From: Nemertoderma westbladi
Lineage: Eukaryota > Xenacoelomorpha > Nemertodermatida > Nemertodermatidae
Length of the DNA stretch: 64,000 bases
NCBI GenBank assembly: GCA_032718475.1
Contig: JAUCBJ010000137.1
Location: forward strand, 38,805 to 102,804
Reading direction: 5' to 3'
The position numbers and the translations under genes are program-made. Under the pieces are notes generated by a model. It was not told the DNA's origin. It ran no database searches and worked only from the letters and a program-made list of their open reading frames with translations. Below are positions 43,190 to 54,071 of the stretch, piece by piece (position 1 is the stretch's first letter; each line of letters opens with the position of its first letter).

Positions 43190-43413
43190 TAATCGCCTCC
43201 GCTTTGCAGGACATTGCTTTCGCCGTGAGGACCAGCCAGTGCATAATCTTGTACTTTGGCAGCCTCATGGAGTAAATAAGCATGGTGGACAGCCCATGAC
43301 TTTCTTGAGACGCATCTTAAAGGGACACTGGCCTTGAAGATGCGGATGATCTAGCAAATGTCATGTGTGATAGGGGGCGGCGCAATTTTGTCGACAAGCC
43401 GGCACAGCATTCT
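43190..43413 (+). pseudogene. LINE 3' end fragment
   Basis: Translates as the C-terminus of the same LINE family as at 1-352 and 58943-59535: RFAGHCFRREDQPVHNL, then, after a small frame change, DADDLANVMCDRGRRNF and a stop. A 5'-truncated remnant of about 220 bp. Confidence 0.75.
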
Positions 43414-44312
43414 TAAAAATGCAGCTGGAATGCAGCATGCCGATCCTAGTAGTAGATAATTAATACTACTGCCTGACTGCTGCAGTCCTGTTAGGGCCGA
43501 TTTGTCTCAAGTTTTACATAGACATTCGCGGACCTATGTGTAACTTCATAGAAAAACAAATTTGTAATTTAGGCCTAGTTGATTTCTGGATTTTCCGCTT
43601 CGAGCAGCACGATTGAAAATAGTGAGTTTGGGTTATTTTTTCTCGAAATAGGCCTATACCAGTACTGCACTGCAGTATACTGAAATTTAAATTTTTGCCT
43701 GTTTTTAAATGTGCACCGTTTCCTCAGTTTTCCTTCAATTTCACTGAAAGTGTTGCCTATAGAAAAGACACCCGAGGTCGGGTGTCACAATTGTTTTTAG
43801 TGATGGTTTACTGTGATGAAAATTTTAGGGCAGGAGGTGCCCTTCGCGCAGCACGTGAAGAAATCATTTGTAGAAAAATACCTTGACATATTTATTCGTA
43901 ATTTGACCTAAGCAGCTAAAAGTACGAACAACATACAATATCTGCTTTCAGATACTCACCAACTCACCCCCTAGGACAATTTACTGATTTATGCTAGCAT
44001 ATTCAGATATTTCATCGTGGGGCAGTGGGGTAGGGGTCATAATACACTGTAGTCTGTAATGCAGTAATTCGCTACCGGTAGCGGATTTTAACCTGTTAAC
44101 CAGGGGGGAGGGGGGAGGGGGGGGGGGGGGGTGGCCTAATCTTCAGGCTGTCAGGGGGCAAAATATGATGTGACATCGGTACCACAGCATTACAGTACTG
44201 CAGTAGTATTACCGTTATCTGTTATATTTCTGTATCTTGTAGGCCTAGCTAAAACCTCTGAACTGTCGGTCTGTATCTACCATAATGCTTAACCCTGTAA
44301 CCTTGTTCATCC
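43414..44312. other. No gene seen; G-rich run inside
   Basis: Intergenic. Positions about 44104-44131 are almost pure G (with A interruptions), able in principle to form a G-quadruplex. A 63-codon ORF at 43695-43886 has no recognisable feature. Part of this stretch may be an intron or 5' region of the acylphosphatase gene. Confidence 0.5.
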
Positions 44313-44846
44313 TTGTGTAGGCTATTTCAGTACTTACAATGTTATAAGTTAATATTATATATGAAGAGTACCCGTAGCATATTTACCCGCCCAGTGGTCA
44401 TTGTTTCATTTATTGTGTGTTTGGTGATCGCATCTTTAATACTGCAACAGCTATGGCGTTTCCGAAGGTTGAATGTGACTGAAACCAGTAGTAAATCCAA
44501 TTTCATTAACAGGATGGCTTCAAGTAAACAACTTGCTCTGGCTTCCAAGGGTATCCATTCGTTTGACTTCGAGATTTTTGGAAAAGTCCAAAATGTGTTC
44601 TTCCGCAAACAAACTATGAAGAAAGCAAGGACATTGAATGTGGTTGGCTGGGTGCAAAACACGAGACGGGGTACTGTAATAGGGGTGGCTCAGGGCCAGA
44701 CTAGCAAGTTAGCAGTGCTGAAACATTGGTTGGAGAAGGAAGGAAGTCGGGCCTCTCGGATAGATCGAGCCGAGTTCACCAACGAGAGAGACATTGACAA
44801 GGCGGAATACTCAGGTTTCAATGTGGATTCCCGAGATGCTGTTTGA
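44313..44846 (+). CDS. ACYP: Acylphosphatase, with possible N-terminal membrane anchor
   Basis: Hydrolyses the carboxyl-phosphate bond of acylphosphates. Residues about 82-171 are a full acylphosphatase domain: FDFEIFGKVQNVFFRK holds the catalytic Arg (R98), and VVGWVQNTRRGTV the catalytic Asn (N116), 18 residues apart as in the family. Usual family length is about 90-100 residues, which fits a start at M68 (44514, MASSKQLALASKG). The frame is open upstream and encodes a hydrophobic segment at 27-46 after M17 (44361), giving a possible membrane-anchored form. A TTTCAG splice-acceptor-like site ends at 44330 and an AACAG precedes M68, so alternative or additional exons are possible. No intron interrupts the domain. 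Confidence 0.9.
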   Translation: MCRLFQYLQCYKLILYMKSTRSIFTRPVVIVSFIVCLVIASLILQQLWRFRRLNVTETSSKSNFINRMASSKQLALASKGIHSFDFEIFGKVQNVFFRKQTMKKARTLNVVGWVQNTRRGTVIGVAQGQTSKLAVLKHWLEKEGSRASRIDRAEFTNERDIDKAEYSGFNVDSRDAV

Positions 44847-45484
44847 TTTATTTATTTACTGCTGCTCGTTTGTTGGCTTCCTGGTTATAAATTTATTTAG
44901 AATCTCTATTAATTACATTTGTTAAATTTGTCCCTAGCTCGATTCATAATTTAGTAATTTTGATTTGTTTTTATTTGATGTTCTTGTAGTTTACCTTTAA
45001 TTTAATGTAAAAATATTCCTGCAGCTAGAGTAGAATTTTAATTGTAATATTTGATATAGGTACCGGTATTGATTGTTGTATATAGTAGACCTATAGTACA
45101 GTACGGTATAGTTAATTATTATATTTTATAATGTATATAGTTTATTTATTTATTTTTATGGAAAACAACCGACCACGAGATGTACAATTTGCCGAGCAAG
45201 GTTTTAATTATACAACAAGAGGTCATTAAAATTACCGTACTTTTTAAAAAGCTATTTTTTAATATAATTTTATTCCACAAACGATTTACAGTACGTTGGC
45301 TTTGGTATTTCTGATAGTATCAGTATGTAACTACCAGAAATACTGAGAATACCGGTTGTAGCACACACGACACGGTACAGAACACGATGCACAGTGAACA
45401 TGATGCAATTTAGGAAAAAAATTCAGCTGTTGTATTATTAGGCCTACCTAATTATCCAACCAATGAATTTAATAATAAATTAAT
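44847..45484. other. Probable acylphosphatase 3' UTR, then intergenic
   Basis: AT-rich, no other gene seen. No clear AATAAA occurs in the first few hundred bases. Confidence 0.4.
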
Positions 45485-45670
45485 GAGTCCCACCTTGGTG
45501 TAGTGGTTACATTGAATTTACATCTCTCCGAGGTCGTGGGTTCGACCCCGCATTGGGGTCAGGGCAGTTTTCGTTTTGGAATGAATGCTTTAGGGACTAA
45601 CCAGGGAGCATCACTGCCCTGCATCCTTAAATGGTAGCTAAATGAGTACTGGAGTTAGCTCTAGTAGGGA
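45485..45670 (+). mobile_element. tRNA-derived SINE (copy 2, different family)
   Basis: A box TGGTGTAGTGG at 45496-45506 and a consensus B box GGTTCGACCCC at 45539-45549, 33 bases apart as in tRNA genes. The cloverleaf is not maintained, and a SINE-like body follows (TTTAGGGACTAACCAGGGAG, AAATGAGTACTGG). The head differs from the SINE at 4264. Confidence 0.7.
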
Positions 45671-45915
45671 ATCTAGTTCTGGGTGGACCGCACTGGAAAT
45701 AAGTCGTCAGACTTTGTGTGTAATACCTCACGTATTTTCCTCCATTTAAACTTTAATTTAAAACTATCCCTCCACCCTCTACACCCCCTCCACCCTCTCC
45801 ACATAGGTAAATTTATGATCCCTATGATAATGTCGTTGGTTCCATTTTGAAACCACCTTAACTCCAAATGTGACATTTTCCAGAAAACAACATGATTCAT
45901 AATATAATTTCGTTG

Positions 45916-46001
45916 TGGAGTAAAATTAAATGAGTTTAGACATATTGGTAATCTTACTAGAAAGATTACCAATATGTCTAAACTCATTTAATTTTACTCC
46001 A
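45916..46001. repeat. Perfect 40-bp inverted repeat with 6-nt loop
   Basis: Left arm 45916-45955 (TGGAGTAAAATTAAATGAGT at its start) and right arm 45962-46001 are perfect reverse complements around the loop ACTAGA. The ORF reading through it on the minus strand (45673-45987) has no domain. Confidence 0.85.
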
Positions 46002-46369
46002 AAACGAAATTTGTTCTGGAAATTGTCACAACAACCACGAAGCTAAGGAAAATTAAACAAGCTTTTACTCTTTCGTACGTTACTTAATATCTTTAAGAGG
46101 TAGGCCTATTTGCCTTTATTCAACTCCTATTGTCATAGAAACTAGAGTATTCTCAAATAGTTTTTTAAGCTTTAAGAAAAGATCCAGATTGTGGTTCAGT
46201 TCAGATGACATATTTGCGTTTCAGAAAATATTATTGTATAGTTTATTTACAAATTAACTATTTTCTATCAAAACGTCTGTTTGAAGTGGTTGTCATGGGA
46301 AACTGAGAAATAGTAGAACCTCAATCGGATTCAGAATAAGTTATATAGTGGAGTAAGGCATTGTCGGTA

Positions 46370-47486
46370 CCGTACTGGTGTAGGGGTATCGTAATGCTGG
46401 TAGGGGTTGGTCCCAAGTCGTAACACCTTAACCGTAGTAGGGGTTGGTCCCAAGTCGTAACACCTTAACCGTAGTAGGGGTTGGTCCCAAGACGTAACAC
46501 CTTAACCGCAGTAGGGGTTTGTCCCAAGTCGTAACACTTTAACCGTATGCTTTATTTGGGTGGAGTAAGGCATTGGTCCCAAGTCGTAGCACCTTAACCT
46601 TAGTAGGGGTTGGTCCCAAGTCGTAGCACCTTAACCGTATGCTTTATATGGGTGGACTAAGGCATTGGTCCCAAGTCGTAACACCTTAACCGTATGCGTT
46701 ATGTGGGTGGAGTAAGGCATTGATCCCAAGTCGTGGCACCTTCACCGTAGTAGGGGTTGGTCCCAAGTCGTAGCACCTTAACCGTATGCTTTATGTGGGT
46801 GGAGTAAGGCATTGGTCCCAAGTCGTAACACCTTAACCGTAGTAGGGGTTGGTCCCAAGTCGTAACACCTTAACCGTATGCTTTATGTGGGTGGAGTAAG
46901 GCATTGGTCCCAAGTCGTAGCACCTTAACCGTAATATAAGTGGGTGGAGTAAGGCATTGGTCCCAAGTCGTAGCACCTTATCCGTAATAGGGGTTGGTCC
47001 CAAGTCGTAACACCTTAACCGTATGCTTTATGTGGGTGGAGTAAGGCATTCGTCCCAAGTCGTAACACCTTAACCGTAGTAGGGGTTGGTCCCAAGTCGT
47101 AACACCTTAAACGTAGTAGGGGTTGGTCCCAAGTCGTAACACCTTAACTGTAGTAGGGGTTGGTCCCAAGTCGTAGCACCTTATCCGTAATAGGGGTTGG
47201 TCCCAAGTCGTAACACCTTAACCGTATGCTTTATGTGGGTGGAGTAAGGCATTCGTCCCAAGTCGTAACACCTTAACCGTAGTAGGGGTTGGTCCCAAGT
47301 CGTAACACCTTAAACGTAGTAGGGGTTGGTCCCAAGTCGTAACACCTTAACTGTAGTAGGGGTTGGTCCCAAGTCGTAACACCTTAACCGTTGTAGGGGT
47401 TGGTCCCAAGTCATAACACCTTAACCATATGCTTTATGTGGGTGGAGTAAGGCATTGGTCCCAAGTCGCACCGGTAGCACCTTAAT
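46370..47486 (+). repeat. 37/55-bp minisatellite
   Basis: More than 25 tandem units built on the core GGTCCCAAGTCGTAACACC. A 37-bp form (starting GTAGGGGTTGG) alternates with a longer form of about 55 bp carrying GCTTTATGTGGGTGGAGTAA. Blocks of units are themselves duplicated: about 46980-47160 and 47170-47350 are nearly identical. Confidence 0.9.
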
Positions 47487-48689
47487 GTTCTGTGTAAAGG
47501 CTTATTATAAAAGTATGTGGACATTTTTTTTATATAAATTTGAATGTTTGTTAAGTTTGTCTCATTATTCCATGACTATTTATTACTAAATGACGAAATG
47601 GTAGCCTATGCGACGTGCTGTGCTATGCTGTACTATGCTTCACGTGCTGCGCGAAGTGTTTTTTGGCAAGCACTCTAAAATTATTTTAACAGGTTGTTAA
47701 AAGTGGGTAGGGGTTTATTTGAACCAAATTTCATGAAATCCATTGAGAAATCACAAAATGGATAGGGGATAACCAATGGGAAAAGAAAAGGAGATACCAG
47801 TACGTGAAAATCCCCATACCCCATTCCTTTAAAGTTTTTAATTAGTTCAAGTGATTTGCTTTAAGAAATGTGTTTTTAATTGATCTAAACGTAATTAGGT
47901 CATAAAATGCCCCCGTCACTCTATACCTCCTTCATTCCTTGGCATACTAGCTATTGCCTATTAGTTGGAACCAGTCCAATCAACTCATCACTACTACACT
48001 ACTTGGCAACGGGTAATTACATCTAGGACATAGGCAAGGCAGGCACTACTAGTGTAAAGTGACTAATAAGCCAGCTTGCTTATTATTTATCTCGCAAAAT
48101 GATTGCCTTGAGTATTTAATCATATTCTTTAGAATCATTAGCTAATTAATTTCTTTGAGTGGTTGACCTTATAAATTAATATTTCTGGAGTATAAAACTT
48201 GCCTAGCTAATCGAATGACGAATGAATGTAAGGGATTCTTAGAACCATGAATCAGCCATCTGCGTAGCAACTTCCAATAAAACGCTTAACATGCTGCATT
48301 GTTTACAAGAGCTGGCTCGGAGCCAAGAAAATGAAAAATAGCTCCAGTTGGCTGTATTTCAGTGGAACAATCAAATGTATACCAGAATTGAACACGTCGG
48401 GGCGTGTGGATTTTATGAATCTTAACCGCATAGTACGTTGTAGTACAAAAGCTTTAACACTGTATAATACATTATTTCCACACAGCTTATTGGCATGCTA
48501 ATTGACATAATGTGTGGCATATCCTTATAAAATCGTATTATTCTTGTAATCCTATAATAATAATAATATTATTGAATATTATGGAATAATATTTTTTGCT
48601 ACTTCTTGTCAAGAGTTTGTAAATGATTGTATCAGTTGCATTGCAGTTCGTACATCTATGCCTCATTCTTGTATCCCAAGCACTCAAAT
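47487..48689. other. No gene seen
   Basis: Intergenic sequence without supported features. Confidence 0.5.
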
Positions 48690-48950
48690 TGAAATTTAAT
48701 ATAATAAAATTTTATCTGAAATTTAATATAATAATATTTTATCTGAAATTTAATATAATAAAATTTTATCTGAAATTTAATATAATAAAATTTTATCTGA
48801 AATTTAATATAATAAAATTTTATCTGAAATTTAATATAATAAAATTTTATCTGAAATTTAATATAATAAAATTTTATCTGAAATTTAATATAATAAAATT
48901 TTATCTGAAATTTAATATAATAAAATTTGATCTGAAATTTAATTAAATAT
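48690..48950 (+). repeat. 27-bp minisatellite
   Basis: Nine to ten almost identical copies of AAATTTAATATAATAAAATT plus TTATCTG. Because 27 is a multiple of three, it produces a false 107-codon ORF of nine-residue repeats. Confidence 0.9.
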
Positions 48951-49345
48951 AACGAAAATATCGTGTCGTTTTTAGCAAAAAATACAAGATGAAAAGGCTA
49001 TCCAAATAAAGGATATTATATACAAATATACTTAAAATCATGCCGCCATAAAGTGGTAAATGATCGTTTGTTTTGGTTAGAAATGACCACCTTTGTAGCC
49101 TTCTCATTTCTCGTAATTGTTAAGGTGATATTTTATTGTTTTGCTTAGAAATACCCGTACCTGGAACCTGCTCCTTTCCCTCAATTGTCAATTTCGAAGG
49201 CGTATGACATGGTAGTACATTGGAGAGCGAATCTGTTTTTGGTTCCCATGGGAGTGGTGGGAAGCGACTTCGTATCAGAGTTGACCCGTCTCCTAAGATT
49301 GTATGCTGAGGAGTCTCCACAACGATTTGTGCGCTAGCAGCTTTA

Positions 49346-51085
49346 ATGATTATACCGTCATTACTCCTCCAGAAACCGAGTAAGACCTCCACTATGGCAA
49401 CACATAGAAAAATTATAGAACGGAGGGTAGTTGACTGGAAACAAGGGAGATTCGCTGTCTTAGTGGCAGAGGCATGGGCAATACAGGCGCATCTACCCAG
49501 GCGCAAGAACCGCGACTCACAGGATGCAGTGTTACAAAAACAGTTTGTTGAACACATGCTGACGGTAAACTTGACAGCAGCAACAAGATGTCTTGGTGAG
49601 TTTAGTAGAGGTGCGCCTCTTGATCTCAACCAGGCTTTCAGAGATAAAGATGGCACTACCAAGACTGTTCGTGAGGTACTGGTTGAGAAACACCCGGCAG
49701 CTGCACAGGCAGAGATGCCTTGGTCTTGGTCAAGGAGTTTTGTCGAGCCCCTCAATACCATAGTATAGTATTCGAAAAGATAGACAGTGGAGTCATCTTT
49801 TCCAGCTTACTAGCTATGAGGGGGAAGGCAGCGGGGCCCTCTCCGGGCTTGATGTCCAAGGTTAGAAACACCTACAGTATTAACCAAGTTCAGCACCCAC
49901 TCGGTAGATCTATGCCATGAGATAGGAAATCTTGCTAAACAAATGGCACAGGAGGTATTGCACCCAGGAGGTCTATCCCTTCTCTTATCGGTCCGACTAG
50001 TGGCTCTAGATAAGTGTCTAGGGGTGAGGCGAATTGGTATTGGGGAAGTGCTACGATGGGTAGTTGGTATGGCAGTAATGTAGTATATTGGGGATGACTT
50101 ACAGGCGATTGGGGGCGCTACGCAGCTCTCTATGGGGCAGAAGTCTGGCATAGAATATGCTATACATAGCATGAGTGATGTGTTTGCCTCCGAGGAATGC
50201 TATGCGGTCCTTCAAATAGATGTTCGAATGCCTTCAATGCTCTGAACATGGTGGCCACAATACGCAACATCCGGAAAGTTTTCCATCGCTGGAATCCATT
50301 GTTAGAAATTGTAAATCAGAACCTTCCTGCAATATAGACCCTCCTTAAAACCGGAAGAATGAAAGCTAATCTCCTTACCCACGAGGAATGGTGGTCTTGG
50401 AATTCCATTGCCATCCGATCTTCAGTCTTAATACGCCAATTCCCGGCGTATTTGTGAACCCTTCAACAGTGCGGACGTCGACGACATGCCGGAAGACTTA
50501 GAAGCCCAGCGGGTAATTGCGAAAATGATTAAGTGTGAAACTATTGTTACTCTAAAACAGAAAACACACTAAATAACCTGCCAGCACACCAAAATAAGTT
50601 ATCCGAACTTGGTACAGAGAAAGGTGTGTCAGCTTGACTGAATACTAAACTGGTTACCCTACACAGTACTCACCTCTCCAACTGTCCAAGGAAGAGTTCC
50701 GGGATGTGCTGTGTCTCTGGTACGGATGGCAACCCAAATCCCTCCCATCTCGTTGTGCCTGTGGTGTACAATTTTCTGCTACACACGTTCTGTGATGCCC
50801 CACCAGAGATTATCCTTCAATACGACACAATGAAATTAGGGATTTCTTCTTCAAAACTCTCACTGAGGTAGCCCACAACGTAGCAGTAGAGCCGCTACTC
50901 CAACCGCTAACAGGAGAGACTTTCGAACATTGGTCTACAACAACAGACCAGCAGGCGAGGCTTGATATATCGGTATCTGGGTTCTGGGGCAGCTGCTACC
51001 AGAAAACGCACATCGATGTATCAGTTTTCAACCCGCTGACAGATACAAATGCAGCGATGTCATTAGAAGCTGCTCATCAGTACCA
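49346..51085 (+). pseudogene. Non-LTR-type reverse transcriptase gene, decayed (upstream part)
   Basis: 49346-49768 is open and gives the N-terminal part of an RT protein family common in animal genomes: a helical region, then LDLNQAFRDKDGTTKTVREV and LVEKHPA. Past several stops and frame changes, RT fragments follow: AMRGKAAGPSPG near 49816, VRLVALDKCLGVRRIGIGEV near 49990-50050, and motif A with its catalytic Asp (AVLQID) near 50210. At about 50690-51080 the C-terminal region appears (EFRDVLCLWYGW, CACGVQFSATHVL, EPLLQPLTGETFE). A solo LTR interrupts it at 51086 and the frame resumes at 52178. Confidence 0.75.
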
Positions 51086-52172
51086 TGTTGATGCAAGTAT
51101 AAACTTGAATATTTTAGATTACTTATTTTGCTAATTATAAGCTCAAAACACCATTTTTATAGATAAAGTTGGTTGCGTTATAATATTGGTTATCTTTCAG
51201 TCGATTTAAGCATTATCAAAGGTTTGACACCATCTAGTGCCATTATCTGAATATCCAACTTGTATTATTGCCTTATTGGCTATGTTCCTTACTGATTGGC
51301 TGATATATAAGTACGATTAGTTCTGCGGTTTACTCACTCTTCTTTTGTTATTGTTGGACAGAAGAAGTCACATTGCCCATGCAGAGAAACTGATCTCTGG
51401 ACAGGTTTAAATGACTGGTTATTATTACAGGCCTAAGGTCTAAAGTCAAAGTGTTAATAATTGAATTATAATTATTTATCGTTATATTTGATATTCTACT
51501 GATAAACTCAATTTGTTATTGTAATTTGCTTAATATATCACCGATATTACGGAATCAAGGAAGTTTTACACACACCACAACCAGGTAGGTCGCTATAGCT
51601 GAGCGTTAGTGGTAATCTGGACAATTGCATCAAATACATGTGTGCCGTCGTACCTCTAACTTAATAAATAATTAATATATGGCGATATTTCAGACCATAA
51701 TTGTAAGCGAAGCTCTTATTATTAATTACATCACGATTGAGAGTTGTCACAAATTGAATACTGAGGTGAAATCAATATAATTAGACCAGAGACTTGTCAC
51801 AATACGTTTCTTCTAAAGGGAAACACAGTCACCAGACTTGAGTCCTTACAAAATTAATTAGTCAGACATTTGCGTTTATACTATGTTGCCACACCCTCCT
51901 GGTACTGTATACTAGTGAAAGATAATAGATGATCAAATACCATATTAGACTTAGCGAAATATAGAGCAAATCAATACATCGAATGGAGAAAGGGGAGATA
52001 AACAGATATACTAGAGCGGCCTTCGTTGAAGGTACACTAGCGCCATTCCCGCTTGGTGTATCAGACCGGACATTTTGCTTCATTATTGCATGGTTTATTA
52101 AATGACAGGAAGAAGTCACAATATATTAAAATTGAGATTGAAAGAACATCTTTTTTATCAAATGTGCTAACA
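51086..52172. mobile_element. Solo LTR inserted in the RT pseudogene
   Basis: 1087 bp starting TGTTGATGC and ending TGCTAACA, flanked by TACCA on both sides (51081-51085, 52173-52177). Removing it rejoins the RT reading frame (...HQYH / ERQK...). There is no internal coding region, so it is a solo LTR left by recombination. TG...CA ends and a 5-bp duplication fit BEL/Pao or related elements; its sequence differs from both LTRs above. A TATATAAG at about 51305 is a possible core promoter. Confidence 0.8.
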
Positions 52173-52177
52173 TACCA

Positions 52178-52510
52178 TGAACGACAGAAGTAGTTGAAGT
52201 ATGAGGACCGTGTCCGAGAAGTCGAGCTATCCACTTTTACACCCATCATCTTCTCGGCCTTCAGGGGAATGGTGCCAATAACCCTGCAGTTTGTAAAACG
52301 TTTATCGTTAAAAATAGCTGACAAGCGCGGGATGGGCTATTCCAATTGCGTTTCATGGACACGGAGGCAGTTAAATTTCTCACTGTTGAGATTTTCCCTA
52401 ATGTGCCTTCGTGGGAACCGCTCTGCTTCGAGGCGTCCAGTCCACCATGCTATAGTGGAGACCTCAATCGTATTATCAAATGCTGATACCTGTAGTGGTA
52501 TCATGACATA
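52178..52510 (+). pseudogene. RT pseudogene, C-terminal end
   Basis: Continuation of the gene at 49346-51085: KYEDRVREVELSTFTPIIFS followed by LSLLRFSLMCLRGNRSASRR-like sequence typical of the C-terminus of this family. It has an in-frame TAG at 52191-52193 and a later frame change. Confidence 0.72.
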
Positions 52511-53101
52511 AACAGCCCAACTGCCTAATAAAAGCATCATTGTATTGCATGGTTGCCCAGTGACGGGGTATTTACTGGTACCAAGACATTCTGGCCTACG
52601 TCTGACAGTTCTTTTTAATACTGGTTTTTGCTTGAACTCTGTTGCTTTGGTGAATTTCTGTATTTTGTTACTGATATACTTTCGTTCAATAAAAATCCTA
52701 TTATATTTCCAAAGGTTGAAAGGTAGATGGAAAATAAGAGGACAAAGTTCTACTTTCTCCAATGTAATTATTTCATTTGGGAAAATGTAGAAATTTTTCA
52801 CTATTCTCAGTCATTTTATGTATTGTATTGTAATTATTGTATGTATTATTATGTATTGTATTGTATCTATTGTTATGTATTGTACAGTACGTATTTCACC
52901 AGCGAGTTTAATGAAGGGTCGAAACATTCAAGTTGCAATAGCACAGATGCCTCTGCTCCTGTCTAGGATTATTAAATTAACTTTCATGTTTGGAAAGTTT
53001 TATGAGGTACAGATCATTACAGAAATAGTCACTTCGCAAACTATTACATTATATTGAAGTAGATTAAAACTTTCCACATTGTGCAATAAATATTTTTCTA
53101 T
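52511..53101. other. No gene seen; possible 3' flank of the minus-strand gene
   Basis: AT-rich with TATTGTATTG repeats at about 52815-52880. The part nearest 53101 would be the 3' UTR of the neighbouring minus-strand gene. Confidence 0.4.
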
Positions 53102-53836
53102 CTAAACTACACTTAATAAAACCAACACCAAAACCATCCAAATTAGCGGAATAGCAACGACTGAACTGCTTTTCGTGGTGTGGTCAACCGCTGTTGTTTC
53201 AATGCTTGGCCTGGTTGTAGTTGTTGTTGTACCTAAACCAACTTCCCAGGTGGGTCGGGGACAGACACCAGCACAGCACATCGTCTGACAAGATTCGTAA
53301 GTGATGGATAACCCGAATAGCATATGTTCCCTTAGAGAATTTAACTGACGAAAAGTACGAACCTGATCGTGATCTATGACACTATCCCCAGAGAGGGTGA
53401 TGTCTTGCCGAAATTTTTCCTCGAGGAGTCGGCAACTCTTTTCATCAAGAGCCAAGCAAAACTGTTCTTCCAAGTTACTACTTCCGTTATTAATACATCT
53501 CTCACCAGATAGATCAATCATGATCTCATCACCACTACCTTCATTAAAACCGATACTTCGATATAAAGCTTCACCGCATTCTTCGCAATGATGACGAATT
53601 CCTTTCTCATGCCAAGATGTTGTGAACCCAATGAAGTCAGATACTCCTTGATTGCTGTTTCGCAGATTTTCCAATTTGCCAAGCATCTCTTGTTTTAAAT
53701 CCTTATTAGTAGAAGTAAAATTTACTCTAACTTCGTTATAACATGTTATACTGTAACTAGCGTTAATGTTTACCGCCATGAAAAGAGCACAGATGGACCT
53801 CCTGGTATGACAATAGCCCATTGTTGAATACATCAA
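53102..53836 (-). CDS. Secreted Cys-rich protein, probably GPI-anchored (244 aa)
   Basis: I do not recognise the family. The N-terminus (from M1 or M6) has basic residues then a short hydrophobic run (RRSICALFMAV) ending in NASYS, a plausible signal peptide. The ectodomain has about a dozen Cys (including HCEEC and MCCAGVC) and N-glycosylation sites (NFT, NGS). It is followed by a Thr/Ser-rich stalk (TTTTTTRPSIETTAVDHTTK) and a hydrophobic stretch reaching the very last residue (IPLIWMVLVLVLLSVV), the usual layout of a GPI-anchor signal. It is intronless here; it could be a single-exon gene or a last exon. Neighbours are TE remnants, so context gives no functional clue. Confidence 0.6.
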   Translation of the reverse strand: MMYSTMGYCHTRRSICALFMAVNINASYSITCYNEVRVNFTSTNKDLKQEMLGKLENLRNSNQGVSDFIGFTTSWHEKGIRHHCEECGEALYRSIGFNEGSGDEIMIDLSGERCINNGSSNLEEQFCLALDEKSCRLLEEKFRQDITLSGDSVIDHDQVRTFRQLNSLREHMLFGLSITYESCQTMCCAGVCPRPTWEVGLGTTTTTTRPSIETTAVDHTTKSSSVVAIPLIWMVLVLVLLSVV

Positions 53837-54071
53837 CTAGATATGATGCTTACATATGATTTATTTGTCAGACAATTATGTATCTGCTATATTATACACT
53901 TTATAACTAATATAACTATCTAGAACTTAATAGATAAATAAAAAGATTACAGTATTGCATACTAATATCTAACAGTTTTATATTATCAATAATTATAATT
54001 TGTTATAATGTCAACAACACCAACTCCACTCCCACCCAACATCGACCACCTTCTGGCCCGACGACCTACTC

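Noticed and set aside
46370-47486. A CRISPR-like array
   Set aside because: Repeats are tandem with no unique spacers, and the genome is eukaryotic.
48623-48946. A 107-aa repeat protein
   Set aside because: The frame exists only because the 27-bp minisatellite unit is a multiple of three.
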